Positions 12,256 to 23,553 of a stretch of 64,000 bases of DNA are shown one piece after another. The first letter of the stretch is position 1. The number at the start of each line of letters is the position of its first letter. The translations under genes were made by a program, and so were the position numbers. A model generated the notes under the pieces. That model saw nothing but the letters and a program-made list of their open reading frames with translations, ran no database searches and was not told where the DNA came from. Source of the DNA: Rhexocercosporidium sp. MPI-PUGE-AT-0058 (Eukaryota > Ascomycota > Leotiomycetes > Helotiales); the NCBI GenBank assembly GCA_020746875.1, contig JAGTJL010000018.1, positions 1,054,001 to 1,118,000 on the forward strand, read 5' to 3'.

Positions 12256-13126
12256 CTAGTAAACCTCTCCTCGCAGCCCGAAATAAGAATTCCAAATTCC
12301 GTCAATGTTCCTCCAGCAGGCATTCACGACCTCTCTCGTAACCTCGTAATCATCCTCCTCGATCTTCCAGTCGTACAGCCTCTTCCAAAACAAGAACCTA
12401 TCTTGACTGAAATTCTCAGTCCCAATCCCAGCTTCACGAGCCAAGTCTCCAAAACCCGAATCATCCTCCGACACCAAGCAGATTCATTGCTTGTGTGACT
12501 CGCCAAGCTTAACCGAAGCATCTTGTCTCCTGCGTACCGCAGCCAAATCTGCACCACTGGCATCAGCGACAGTCCCGACTGAGCAGCACCATCTTGAGCA
12601 CTCGACGTCTCAAGCGCCAAACTCATAAGAGCCAGTCCACAACCACTAAACGCTTCGTCCAAAACTCCCAGTCCAGCCAGACGAGCAATTACGCCTGTCC
12701 GATTCCGGAGCTCAGCCTGAGACTCAGACGGATGCAGCGCCTTCTTCCATGCTTCTTGCACATCGAGGAGCCGGAATGGTAGATCGATCCAGATACGCCC
12801 GTCTGACTTAACAGCTTCCTGCACTTGATCTCCCGTCCCTCTTCTCAAAACACCAAGCTCTCTCGCTCAGAGTACAATAGCCCCAAGCCTATCTTGAGCT
12901 GGATGATCCGCATCGATGTTCTTGGCGGAGAGAATGAAGATGTACCAGGCCTCACGAATGCTGTTTTCCTATTTCTGCATCGATGTATCAGGCGGATTCA
13001 TGGTATATTGATGTGAGGGGACCCGGATGGAGCTGCCTAGTGTCATCCAGAGGGTGTTGCCGTTGCCGCGAGCTGCTTCGGGGATGAACATTGTGTTGCG
13101 GACGATGGAGATGAATCTTGCGTGGC
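12256..13126 (-). pseudogene. DUF3632-like protein, inactivated
   Basis: On the minus strand the sequence reads as a fungal DUF3632-type protein: NTLWMTLGSSIREAWYIFIL, then DRLGAIVL, an in-frame TGA at 12867-12869, then ARELGVLRR, DGRIWIDLPFRLLD, WLRYAGDKML, and after a +1 shift near 12475 the C-terminal FSQDRFLFWKRLYDW typical of the family. A CTTACAG acceptor at 13127 suggests an upstream exon that I could not find. Function of the family is unknown. One stop plus one frameshift plus a missing 5' exon make a working gene unlikely; a short C-terminal intron could in principle replace the frameshift. Confidence 0.72.
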
Positions 13127-14312
13127 CTGTAAGAGTTCTTTCGGGTTAAGAAGAGGCCATCATGTGGCTTTTTGTTAATGTTGATGCGATGAGGGAGCTG
13201 CGTGAAAGTTTTAATTCAAAATGATGATCCGATTTTGATTGAGTACTCCTGTGAATGATGCAGAATCTAACATCTTTATAAACATAGATACTGACTGCAT
13301 TCGCCACTCCAGCGACGTATCTGATCTTTGCAGGGGTTTAATAGGTGATAACATGCTGCAACCCCATGCTTTCAGACCCTTACCGTGCATCTTCCCATAC
13401 CATAGCTTGGCACTTGTAGTCCATACCCTTGTTGACACCCCAAAACGTAACTCTCACCATTACCACTATTTACCATGATTCACCGGCGCTGAAAATAGCT
13501 TCGCCCGTTTCTCGCCTTACCTGCCAGAACTACCCATTCTTTTTTTCTCTCAGAATGATCCAAATGATACAGCTATAGTTGATACCAAACTCCTGAGCAC
13601 CACTTATAAATTTTTACAAACCAAGGTAAAGAGATTAAGAATGATTCGTAGAGGTATCCTCATAACAGTCTGAGCTGCCTGAGGAATGTGAGGAACAATG
13701 ATCAACGAAATTCTTAGCATTGTTGAGGTTCAGCTCGCGGCCGGTTCTAGGAACAGCTGTGTACGGAGTTACTGTAAGCGAGAAAGGCCCCGCATTTACC
13801 TGCCTCTGGTGTTGTCATGACCTCCACTACGAATAAAAGCAACTGGGTTGACGAAAAATTATGTTGCAGTTTGATATAAACAGGGTAATTTATTCTCAAG
13901 GAAAGTTGGGGGTAGCTGTTTAAAGTGTAGCGAGGTATGTAGTGTAAGTCATCCTCAGCTGATGAATGGAATGGCATGCTGTGCATGTTGACTTCGAAAT
14001 TGTCTTGTCCCATATCCATACTCCCAATCGTAAGTCTAGGAGAGAAATAGAATACTCTTACGAGCTTTAAACTTACCTACTCGGTAACGTATGAGGTATA
14101 TTTAGGTAGGTTCCGGTCCTCAGAAGTTCGCACGTACCCAAAGCGGTTAGCGTCAAATGCCAAGGCAAACGAGGCGTGCTGTCACCTCGCCCGACTCTGC
14201 GCATCTTCCATCTGCCACTCAACTTCGACGATAAGTACAGCCTCACCACACACTTCAGTTTTTTCAAATTTCACGTTCGGTTCATCTCAGAACATATCGA
14301 TAGCAGCCAAAC
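13127..14312. other. No gene recognised
   Basis: Moderately AT-rich spacer. Open frames at 13211-13478 and 13747-14019 have no family features. It must contain the promoter of the HD-kinase gene at its right end. Confidence 0.5.
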
Positions 14313-15788
14313 ATGGATTCTTCGATCATGGATTCTTGCCTGCCCTTCCTCCATCTCGTCGAGCGCCTCAAGAACACTCCTCGCGCAGGATGGGGCAAGA
14401 GAGGTATTCAGAATCCGGAGAGTGTTGGCGACCACATGTACCGAATGGCAGTGATCTGCATGCTTCTCCCTAAAGTATTCTATGCACTCTGGTTCAATCT
14501 ACAGTTTCTTGTGATGCTCAAATTCACCTCAGGATGACACTTTCGACCAAGGCAAGTGCGTCCGCATGGCTCTTATCCATGACATTGGCGAGGCTATCAT
14601 CGGAGATATCACACCCTCCGATGGTATCTCACGAGGTAATGAAATGTCACGCCGCTTTGGATGTTGTTGCTAATGATGATCAAAAGAGGACAAGCACCGC
14701 CGGGAGACTCTAGCCGTGGACTATCTCTCCTGCCTTCTGAAGACATCCAATCCAGAAGCAGCCGCAGAGGTCAAGTCACTTTTCGACGAGTACGAGGCAG
14801 CCAGCACCAAGGAAGCGAAGTTCGTGCGCGAGATCGACGCCTTCGAGTGCTTGCTCCAGGCTGAGGAGTACGAGGAGCGTGAGAAGCGTGCACCTGCCGA
14901 CCACCGTCTTCATGAATTCCTCAGCCTCGAGTCCCGTATTACGTCGCCAGACTTGAGCAAATGGACCAAGCTTCTTGCGCAAGAGCGTAGTGAGATTGCT
15001 TTTAAGAGAAGCTCTGAGATCGTCATTGTCTTCGTCATCGGTGAGCGTCACAGGGAGGGGTGTCGGATTTATTGTTGCTTCGCATGCTGATCTTATACAG
15101 GTGGACCAGGCGTTGGTAAGGGCACTCAATGCTCTCGAATTGCTGCAGAGTTCGGATTCGAGCATATTTCCGTCGGCGATCTCCTCCGAGAAGAAGCCAA
15201 ACGGCCATCATCTGTCTACGCAGAATTCATCAACACCAGCATCCGAGAGTCCGTCGTCGTCCCCGCACAGCTTACTCGCGATCTCATCAAGGTGAAGATG
15301 AATGCGGCGATGCAGAAGGGCATCAAGCGCTTCCTCATCGACGGCTTCCCTCGCAGTCTCGACCAGGCCACCAAATTCGAAGAAAAGGTCTGTTTGAGCC
15401 TTGCCTTTTGATGAGAAACCTCGCTGACGTATTAACCGTGCTAGATCCACGAACAGAACTTTACTATCTCCTTGGAATGCCCGGAAGACACCATGGTCAA
15501 GCGACTGCTCGAGCGAGCCAAAGCCTCCGTCCGAATCGACGACAATGCCGAGTCAATCACCAAGCGTCTCCGAACCTTCCGCGATGCCAACAAAGCAATC
15601 GAGGATCATCTACGCAAAAAAGGTCCTTTCACGACCGTAAGTCACCTAATCCTGTATCTCTCGCAGATGGCTAATATAGCATTCTAATATAGATCCAATG
15701 TGATGGCACGCCGGACGAAGTCTACGATCAAGTTAAACCGGCAGTAGCCGTAATTCTAAGCGATGTGAAGAGACTTTCTGGAAATTGA
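14313..15788 (+). CDS. HD phosphohydrolase fused to UMP-CMP-type kinase, 397 aa
   Basis: Six exons: 14313-14474, 14533-14635, 14687-15040, 15101-15387, 15445-15636, 15693-15788; all junctions keep frame and total 398 codons. Residues ~1-170 form an HD domain of the HDDC2/YfbR-like 5'-deoxynucleotidase group: first metal His in SVGDHMYRMA, the HD pair in MALIHDIGEAIIGD, and a late Asp in KFVREIDAFECLLQAEEYE. Residues ~185-397 are an NMP kinase: P-loop GGPGVGKGTQ, NMP site ISVGDLLREEAKRPSS, DGFPRSLDQATKFEE, and lid RLLERAKASVRIDDN, closest in pattern to fungal UMP-CMP kinase Ura6. Known family roles are removal of phosphate from dNMPs and phosphorylation of (d)NMPs. The kinase has no start codon of its own in exon 3 near the junction, and the link runs EIAFKRSSEIVIVFVIGG, so one polypeptide is expected. 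It is the only clearly intact gene in a 9-kb run of decayed ones. No targeting signal seen. Confidence 0.9.
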
Positions 15789-16099
15789 AAGGGGTCAAGA
15801 GGATCACGAGGTTATATTGTCTTTAATACGTTCAGAAGAGCAAAGCGTTGCATTTCCGTAAAATGAATATTACGAGTAACGAAAAATCAAGTAATCAATT
15901 AATTAATAAGAACGAAATCTTTCAGGCTTGCATAATTCCTTAGTTCGTCTAGTAAAACTAACAAGCTCAAAGTGAAATCCGTACTCTCTTCGCTGCTCTC
16001 TTAGTACCGATCTATGCTTTTGCGGCCTAGCACCTTATCACGTCTTAAATAGGAAATTTTTATTAGTTTTAGTCTTATAGCAATGAAATAGCTTCAAGA
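15789..16099. other. Intergenic, convergent 3' flanks
   Basis: AT-leaning spacer between the HD-kinase gene and the minus-strand transcription-factor relic. No feature recognised. Confidence 0.5.
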
Positions 16100-18050
16100 T
16101 AAAATAGAAAGATGCTGTCGTAGTAGAAACGACCGTTGGAATTTGATTGACTTACTCAGATATCGCGCATAGGCTTGCAGTGCTTTCATAGAATTCACGA
16201 TCACAGGTTTATCCTGCACTAGATCTCTAGTCGACTTTTTTTGCGTCCCAGTCGAGTGCGAGTGAGAGAGAGCCTGCGGCCGTATAATAGAAATGTGCTA
16301 GAAGGAAGTTACTGAAGTAAACGCTCTTATCGATCAGATGAATGGGCTTGAGGGGATGGCGCTACGAGAATGCCTAGTAGTATTAGCGAGCAGTAATAGT
16401 GAGAAGAAAACGGGTTACTTGCCTCGGCTTCATAATGCACCTAGTATATAAGACGCCATATATCGCGCTTTAATACGCGCAGGACGATGACCAGGGCAAG
16501 GAATATTATTGCTTACTGGCCGCGGTCGTGTCTGCGGATGAGTTTCTGCAGCTCCTTCAGTAGTTTATGCTCGGTCTCGAATATCTGTCGCTCGAGGAGA
16601 TGGTCCAGCTGATTCTGCAGTACTCTCGGCGCTGGAATGGTGTTGTGTAGTAAGGAGGATGGCTCGTTGACAATCGTTATTCCTAAGAATTCATCCCCGC
16701 CTGAGATTTCCCATCCCTTCATCAACAACCGGTTTGCGGCCCACATCTTCAGTGACAGCTGGATGATTGTTTGCTGTCACAAAGCGTTAAACACCAAGCA
16801 TTTTTAGAGGAGATATTCCGGACCACTTACATCCATGTCGCAACTCGCCATCTTGAAGATGTGACTCAGGGAGTCGGACCCATCCAAGACGTTCTGAAGG
16901 TAGTAGGAAGCGTACTGTCTAATGTATACGTCTAGCTCTTTGGTCAAGCGACTCCATGGTGTATGCGGTTGTTGGTAGCTAGTTCTAACCACCAGCAGAT
17001 CTCCACCAAAGTCTGACTTGTTCCTCACTCTGAGCAAGGAATTCGTGGCATCGGACAGTGAGTTTAGGCCCCTCCTTATCATGGCCGAGGAGCGCTGTTT
17101 TGTTCTGTGAGATTCCGACTAAAGCCTGCCAGACGAGCTGCTTCTCATAGGATGGGGCATTCCCTGGTCGCACCGTTAGCGCCAGTAGTTAAACCTCGCG
17201 GGGAAAACTTACACTTTGAAAATACCGCTTGATCCGTGAAGCGAACTTTGAGACATATGTTCTGAGGAAGGTCGTTGATAACCGCAGTGCACCTAGTGCA
17301 AGGGCTACCACCTGAACACTGCTACTCATCTGCACAGGCCAGAATAGAAGCTATCCTTGGAGCATGCCTTTTTCTTATCGAACCAGCACTTGATACACGG
17401 AACGGACTTCTCCTGTCTAGGTATGACGCTCCATCTAGAACCAGGTAAAGTAACACTCAAGCTCTAAGATGAGCTGTCTTGGCCTGAAGAAGGAGGAGCT
17501 AGAGGTTGTTCGAGCACCAGCCAACCATCAACGTCCTCAAAAATATACGGCTCGGCAGGTAATTTACTCTCGCCATCTACTGATTGATAGGCAGGTTCCG
17601 ATCCGGCAGTATATCGTATTATGCATTTTCTGCCTCTAGGTCAAAGGCCTCTGCGAAATTAAAGTCTGGGAGCGTGTTCTCCAAGGCAAAGCCGCCTGGA
17701 ACGGCAGTGTTGTCGAATCCTTGAAATTAGTCAAAATTCGGAGCCTGGAACTCGAGCTCTAGAAATGTCCATAATGCATTTTTCGGGTCATACATTGACA
17801 TAAAAGCTAAGGCCGGGTCGAAGTTCAATCCTTAGGGTTAAAAGTCAGGCTGTCTGTACAAAGGGAGGCTATCAAGTTGCGGTGGATGGAGCGATATCAA
17901 ATCACCAAGGTAAGCTGCTCTTCAATCAAACTGATTTTCCGGTAGATAGGGTGTAGTGTGTTAATCCGGACTTGAACCGATGACAGTCTGTAGAAGAGCA
18001 TTGTATGCTTCGTCGTCGATACCGTGATCTCGGCGCCACTAGCATAGCCT
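16100..18050 (-). pseudogene. Zinc-cluster transcription factor, RIP-type decay
   Basis: Reading the minus strand from about 18040, exons can be followed through an acidic N-terminal region (DDEAYNALLQTVIGSSPD; LAFMSMYDPKNALWTFLELE; PDFNFAEAFDLEAENA; PYIFEDVDGWLVLEQPL), a Cys/Lys cluster (VPCIKCWFDKKKACSKD, then PCTRCTAVINDLPQNICLK), and a C-terminal regulatory part (RLTKELDVYIRQYASYYLQN; MWAANRLLMKGWEISGGDEF; FLLAHFYYTAAGSLSLALDW). This order fits a Zn2Cys6-related fungal regulator family. Stops interrupt it at 17961-17963, 17932-17934, 17838-17840, 17832-17834, 17727-17729, 17619-17621, 17463-17465 and 16227-16229. Nearly all are TAA or TAG where CAA or CAG fits, and there are frameshifts near 17620, 17340 and 17080. 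Splice sites such as GTAAGT at 16830-16835 remain. It is certainly non-coding now; the exact family is less certain. Confidence 0.75.
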
Positions 18051-18330
18051 TGCGTTCACATCATATCCATATTTTAGCTTGGATCCACCTAGACCCTAAA
18101 ATAAAAGGAAATATAAAGTGGATCAAAAGAGGGATTTATGAGTCGATATGAAAACTAATAAAAGTGACGATGTCAAGGTTCAGCGGGGGAGGTGGATAAA
18201 GCTAAGGAAGTAGGACTACGGGCGCAACCAAATCATCGTAGAATCCTCTAGAAATACACACGTTTCGCTCACGTAACCCTCCTGCCGGCAGAAAAGTAAA
18301 GCTCTCGCAATTAATAGTAAACAACTTAAC

Positions 18331-18349
18331 TCTCTCTCTCTCTCTCTCT
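18331..18349 (+). repeat. (TC)n microsatellite
   Basis: Nineteen bases of uninterrupted TC repeat just before the ATG at 18351. Pyrimidine runs are common in fungal promoters and leaders. Confidence 0.85.
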
Positions 18350-18350
18350 T

Positions 18351-18755
18351 TTGACGACAACTACTATTCGTAACACCTTCGCAGACAAAACAATGGATAT
18401 TTCAAGACTTCTTTATACACCGAAGACGCCGCGTATCGAATATATCTCTAAGGTACTTAATTCGCAGGCCTCAGACGATTCGCCGTCACCTCTGCCCTCA
18501 CCCTCGCCTGTCCCTTTCTCTCAAGCTTCAACACAGTCCTGGGATTCCCAAAATGGCCCTCGCCCTCCACAGACGCCTATTCGACGAGTATATGCGCCTT
18601 TAACGACACGTACGGACCGAATTCGTATTAAAACAGCACTTGAGCTAAGTCATGACCCCCGAGAACATGTAGAAACTAGCAAAGTAGGCAAGAAACCGGG
18701 AGGTGATAACAGCCACAACGACTCCGGCGCTGAAGGACCCCACAACAGGCAATGA
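18351..18755 (+). CDS. Hypothetical Pro/Ser-rich protein, 134 aa
   Basis: An open frame beginning MTTTTIRNTFADKTMDISRL, with MDISRLLYTPKTPR (ATG 18393) as an alternative start. It has a Ser/Pro-rich stretch (~45-75), then TRTDRIRIKTALELS, which resembles the start of a helix-turn-helix segment as in some fungal transposon ORFs, but the frame stops soon after. It may be a complete small gene or the first exon of a broken one. No function can be assigned. Confidence 0.35.
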   Translation: MTTTTIRNTFADKTMDISRLLYTPKTPRIEYISKVLNSQASDDSPSPLPSPSPVPFSQASTQSWDSQNGPRPPQTPIRRVYAPLTTRTDRIRIKTALELSHDPREHVETSKVGKKPGGDNSHNDSGAEGPHNRQ

Positions 18756-18928
18756 GTATACAGAAGTGCAAGACAATGCACGCCTTCTCAAAAACACGTT
18801 CTTCCTAACCCCACTGGTAATTTAACATCCGAGTTCGAGCGTATGAAGCGCAGCTTCTCTAGAAGACTGTTCGAACTTTGTGGTGATACGTCGGGACTCT
18901 GGATACCTTGCATGGAGTCTCGTTGGAT

Positions 18929-19846
18929 TTAGCCGCCATGCGACTTTTGCATGATAAGTCCTGGCGAGATCTCGGTCCGCCTTTGATTGCAAGTGTCAAC
19001 TTGGTCCTGTAACTTGGCAGCTGTCTCTATGATTGACTCTAAGCTGATCTTGGCGACCGCCTTGTAATCACTAGACTGGCAGTGACTCTTTATGTCGAGG
19101 GTAAGATTCCGGAGAGACTCCAATTCATCTTGTACAGCGGCGACTTGATTCCAAACGATGTGGTTGTCATACCGTTCCTTGACCAATTGTTCTTTCTTCT
19201 CAGCCTCTGTGAGCTGCTTCTTCTTTCGGCATTTCTGTGCAGCGTCTCTGTTTCGCTGCAAACGATTCTCCCTCTTGATCGCTATTTCTTCCTCTGTTCG
19301 GATCTTTTTTCTAGCACCTCGCCGTCTCTTTGGCTTAGGTTCCTCATCAGCACTAGCACTGATTGTCGCCGGTTGAGCTCTCTTCTGACCTGCTAAACAA
19401 GTTGTTTCAGATAATTGTTCTGGTCCTTCGATCCCTTGTTTGACTTGCAGGCTGGATGATTGCGGCTCTGATTGGTCTTGCTATAGGACTGGTCGTGGCA
19501 AGTCATGTGCTGGAAAGCTGCTGTCTAGTGGCATAAAAAGACCTGCGGGAGCCATAGTGCTCGCCACAGCTAATGGCAAGGTGTACGTATTGGCTGGAAT
19601 TGCAGGAAACGGGAATTCGCTAGCACTGGTGTAGTCGCCGAGAAAATTCGACGCAGCCAGTCGCGAGTCGCCCGGCATATTCAGCATGGTCATTTCTAAG
19701 TTTCCAATTGGAGGAGTGAAGTTCAGCATATCGCTAAAATCAAAATCAGAAGCGTTGAAGATGCTCGGTGTGAGAATAGTATAGTTCGAATAGGGATTGC
19801 CATTAAAGTGGTTACCGGCGTAGTCGAAATCTGTGTCGTGCTCCAT
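18929..19846 (-). pseudogene. bZIP transcription factor broken by one TAG
   Basis: From ATG at 19844-19846 the minus strand reads 121 residues rich in Asn, Phe and Pro (an activation-domain-like start, MEHDTDFDYAGNHFNG), meets TAG at 19481-19483, and continues in the same frame to 18929. The second half has a basic region KRENRLQRNRDAAQKCRKKK followed by a weak zipper (heptad-spaced V, L, L, I). The N-x7-R signature of bZIP is kept as NRDAAQKCR. The stop reads CTA-TAG-CAA where CAG (Gln) fits its Gln-rich surroundings, again a C-to-T change at CpA. A read-through protein would be 305 residues long. The rest of the frame is intact, so the loss is recent, or the stop is a sequencing error or is read through. 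Confidence 0.75.
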
Positions 19847-20147
19847 CGTGGTGGCTGACTACGGAGGTAGCGCTAGGGAGACGGGGAGAGGTTGACGAGG
19901 TTTTTTCTTGGGAATCTCCGGAGCTATAGCGCAACCTGCAGATACTCTAGGTTGTCTACCCTCTCACAACAATCATCCCTCTTTAGGAAGATGTTTAAAG
20001 AAACATTCAATCACGGTGTTAAAATTGGCTAAATAACAATCATGTTCCATTCGCTAAGATCGTACAGAAAATGGGCACTAACACCGGAACTTTCCCAGTA
20101 TACAGATAAGAGTACAAGCATCGATCACATACAGTTTCCATGCGCCC

Positions 20148-23100
20148 CTACTTTCTGCCAGTCAGAGACTCAGTCACCATTCCCAACCCAAGTCCCTTGA
20201 GGATTCCCTTGATGCCGAGGCCACCAAGCAAGTTGTCGAGCAGACCTCCAAGTCCCAATCCGCTCAGCAATCTACCCACGAGGCCGAGGACACCGCTCAG
20301 GAGCAGGCCAACAGCAGCGAGGATCTGTCCCAATGGCTCCGCGAGTAGACCCCAGAGAGGGTTGAGTTCCTTCTTGGCGTGAGGCATGCCGGCAATCTTC
20401 TTCTTTGCTTTCTCGATCGTTTGGGTTACATTTCCAGTGAGCTGTCTTGGTGTCAGCATGGCCTCGTTAACAAGAACATTATATGGTCTTACCTCTTTCA
20501 GCAACTCTGCAAGATGGTGCTCCTCTGGAGTAGCTTCCCTGGTGGCAGCCTTTTGCTTTGCATTCGCTGTGATCCTTCCGTCGGGGTCCATTCCACGGAT
20601 CACACCGTTGGTCTCTGTCAAAATACGGCCACCCTCTTCAATGAGAGGCCTGACCTTGTCGACCAACTTTTGCTCATCACGATCGGCCTCTTTTTGGCGC
20701 TCAACTGCATCAATTTCCTGCGGATGTTAGTATCGAGATATGTCGTCAATGTGAGAGATTACTCACATCTGTGATCTCCCTCAGAATTGGAGTGATCTTG
20801 TCGATCGACTCCTGAATGGTAAACGCCATTCGGGAAGCCAATTTCCTGTCTTGTTCGATCTGCTTCTTTGCATCGATCTCTTCCTGCGACTCCTTTGGCT
20901 CCTCTGGCTCAAGTTCTGGCTCTGGCTCAGCTGGAATATCATCGAGTAGAGTGACATGACCAATAACTTGGTTCTTGGAGTTGTACACGTCCCCATCAGC
21001 GTCAATCTCCTTGCCAGAGCACTTGGTAATTTCTCCTTCAGTCAACTTGGCGATGAGGTCACCGTTCTCGTCTACCACGTTGCCCTCACGGTTGACCTTG
21101 CGACCTTCGACCGGGCTGTGGGCCTTTGGTTTCTCCTCTTCTTCCCATCTCTCGGCCTTGCCTAGGGAGTTTCCATTGCTGTCAACAACATCTCCGTCGG
21201 TATCCACCTTCTTGCCGTAGAGCTTCTTCGCCTCGCCTTCAATGAGTCGGCCGATGATAGTTCCCTTCGAATCTGCGACTTTGCCGTCTTTGGTGACGGT
21301 CGGAGAATCGAAACCAGTAAATGGCCCTTCCTTCTGGCCTTCCCTCTCGCTCTCTGGTACGAGCTCCGCTTTTCCCACCACTTTCCCACCATCATCCCAG
21401 ATATCTCCATTTTTGTCCGACATCTTCCCTATGAGCTTCTTTGGGTCACCTTCGACGAGACGGCCATAGATGCTGCCGTGGGAATCAACGAGATTTCCCA
21501 ACTTGTTCACTCGCTTCCCAGCAAGTGCTGACAAGTCAATCTTCTCGGGTTCAGGAGCATCTTCCTCCGTCCAGCGTTCGGCTTTGCCTAGCACATTTCC
21601 AACCTTGTCAACGACATCCCCATCTTTGTCAACCTTCTTTCCGGCGAGCTTCTTTGCATCGCCCTCGATGAGCTTTCCCACCACTTGGCCTTCGAAAACG
21701 ACGTTCCCGGTCTTCTCAACCAATGCATCTGGGAAGTCCTCAAAGGGAGCGTCGGATGCCTGATCTCTGTCATCAACATCGAGGAGCTCAACGGTCCCAA
21801 TGACTTTGCCGGACTCGCTCCAGATTTTGCCTTCCGAGTCGACCTTTTTCCCAACCAACTTCGCAACATCCCCCGTGGCGACTCGTCCGAACAGTTTTCC
21901 GTTATCATCAACGACATTCCCAGCTTTGTTGACCTTCTTACCCTCCAAGATAGACAGGTCAACAGCAAGTGCTTCTTCCTCGGGAACAATATCCTCCTCT
22001 TGAAACCTCTCAGCCTTCCCGAGCGTGTTCCCGTTCTTATCCAGAACATCACCGTCTGCATCAACCTTCTTCCCCTCTAACTTCTTGGCATCGCCTTCAA
22101 TCAGCTTCCCGACAATCTTTCCCTCGAAAATAACATTGCCAGATTTGTCAACAACGCTATCCGGGAAGTCTTCAAATGGAGCAGAAGGCTCAGCTTCACG
22201 CTCATTCTCAGGTAAGAGCTCGGCTCGGCCAATGACTTTTCCTTTATCGTCCCAGATTTGGCCTTCGCTATCGACTTTCTTGCCTACCAACTTCTTAGGG
22301 TCGCCTTCGATAAGCTGGCCAAATGGGTTCCCGTTCTCGTCGACGATTTTGCCGAGTTTGTTCACCTTCTTGTCCTTGAGAATAGAGAGGTCTGGAAGCT
22401 CGGGTATTTCTTCGGCGACCTCATTCTCGTCCTCCGGTTTTGGGTCCGATTCGTTGAGGTCCTTAGGCTCCTCTGTGATTTCTGGTTCAGGGGCTTCGCC
22501 GCCATCAACCTTCGAGTCAGTGTCTTTAGCAACCTCAGATCCGTCCGCGATTTTCGACTTGTGGACAGCGTCGACCTTGGAGTCGAGATGTTTGACCTCA
22601 CCGGACTCACCGGCTACCCTTGATGTATCGGGAGCTTCGGAGGCACTGATCTTCGATGCTGAATCGTCCGGCTTCAAGTCTTTGACCTCTTTGTCGGCAT
22701 CTAGGACAGGATTTTCGTCTACAGGGTGGCCAAGGTTTGAGGCTTCTTGATCTTGTATTTCGATTGCGCTGTCTGCTTTGTCGGACACTTCTCCCTCGTC
22801 ATCCGGCTTCTGAGAGGTGGCCTTTTCGAGAAGCTCTTCGTGGATGTCCGCCTTGCCGATGGTGCTTCCTGATTCAGCCTTCATATTGCCGCTGGCATCG
22901 ATTGCTGTAATGGCTGTGCCAACAAGGTCTTGTGGCTTGCCTTCCGCCAGCTTGCCTACGACTGATCCAGTAGCGTTTGTGATATCGCCGTTGTCCTGAA
23001 CTCCGAACGGAGCTTGATCTTCAAGCGATCGTTTGTCCCCAGCTGCAGACTTAGACACATCTTGTACCAAGTCTGCTGTGCCAATGACATTTCCCTCTGC

Positions 23101-23553
23101 ATCCAGGATATCACCTTCTTGATCTACCACGCTCCCTTCGAGTTCTGATGCTGCCTCTCCGTTCACGTGTCCGATCTTGTTGCCGTCCTTGTCTCGGACA
23201 TTTCCTTCGTTGTCTACGCTTCCAGCTGTTCGACGCCTCAGTACTGTTTCTTGAAGACACCGAAATACTTGATTCTACTAACCTGGAATGACTTCTGTAC
23301 CATCATCCTCTGAGGCTTCTTCTAAGCCGTCATTTGTGGCATTGTCGACACTTTGGTCCTCGGCCACACTCTCGAGATCGTTTTGGGTGAATGGATCCTC
23401 CTTCGTGCTGGCTTGCTCGACTTCTGACTTGTCGACCTTTGGTGATTTGCCGGTACCACTCTTCTTCGGCGTCTTTCTGGCCGCGCCGCTGTTGCTCGGA
23501 GTTCGAGGAACTTTAGGCATGTCACCCGTCTGTCTGCTGGCAATGTCCGTCAT
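20148..23553 (-). CDS. DUF3659 repeat protein, 1082 aa
   Basis: Four exons: 23553-23283, 23225-20767, 20717-20493, 20441-20148; introns of 57, 49 and 51 nt with GT-AG ends keep frame. The start MTDIASRQTGDMPK was preferred over an upstream Met because a Ser/Thr/Pro-rich disordered N-terminus is usual. The large exon carries nine DUF3659 modules of about 60 residues, with core KKVDxxGDVxDKxGNxxGKAE. In the middle they alternate as two types, one with IWDD..KVIG and one with GDVVDK..N.LGKAER. An acidic Glu/Asp/Lys-rich linker separates the first two modules from the rest. The C-terminal part has a helical Lys-rich segment and ends in a Gly/Leu-rich hydrophobic tail (LLSGVLGLVGRLLSGLGLGG), which could associate with membrane. 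The last intron (51 nt) has no stop, so retention would add 17 residues. Family function is unknown; such proteins are described as LEA-like in fungi. Confidence 0.9.

Noticed and set aside
20379..22750. Long plus-strand frames opposite the DUF3659 gene
   Set aside because: They are Ser/Pro/Phe-rich mirror images of a repetitive minus-strand gene and have no independent support.
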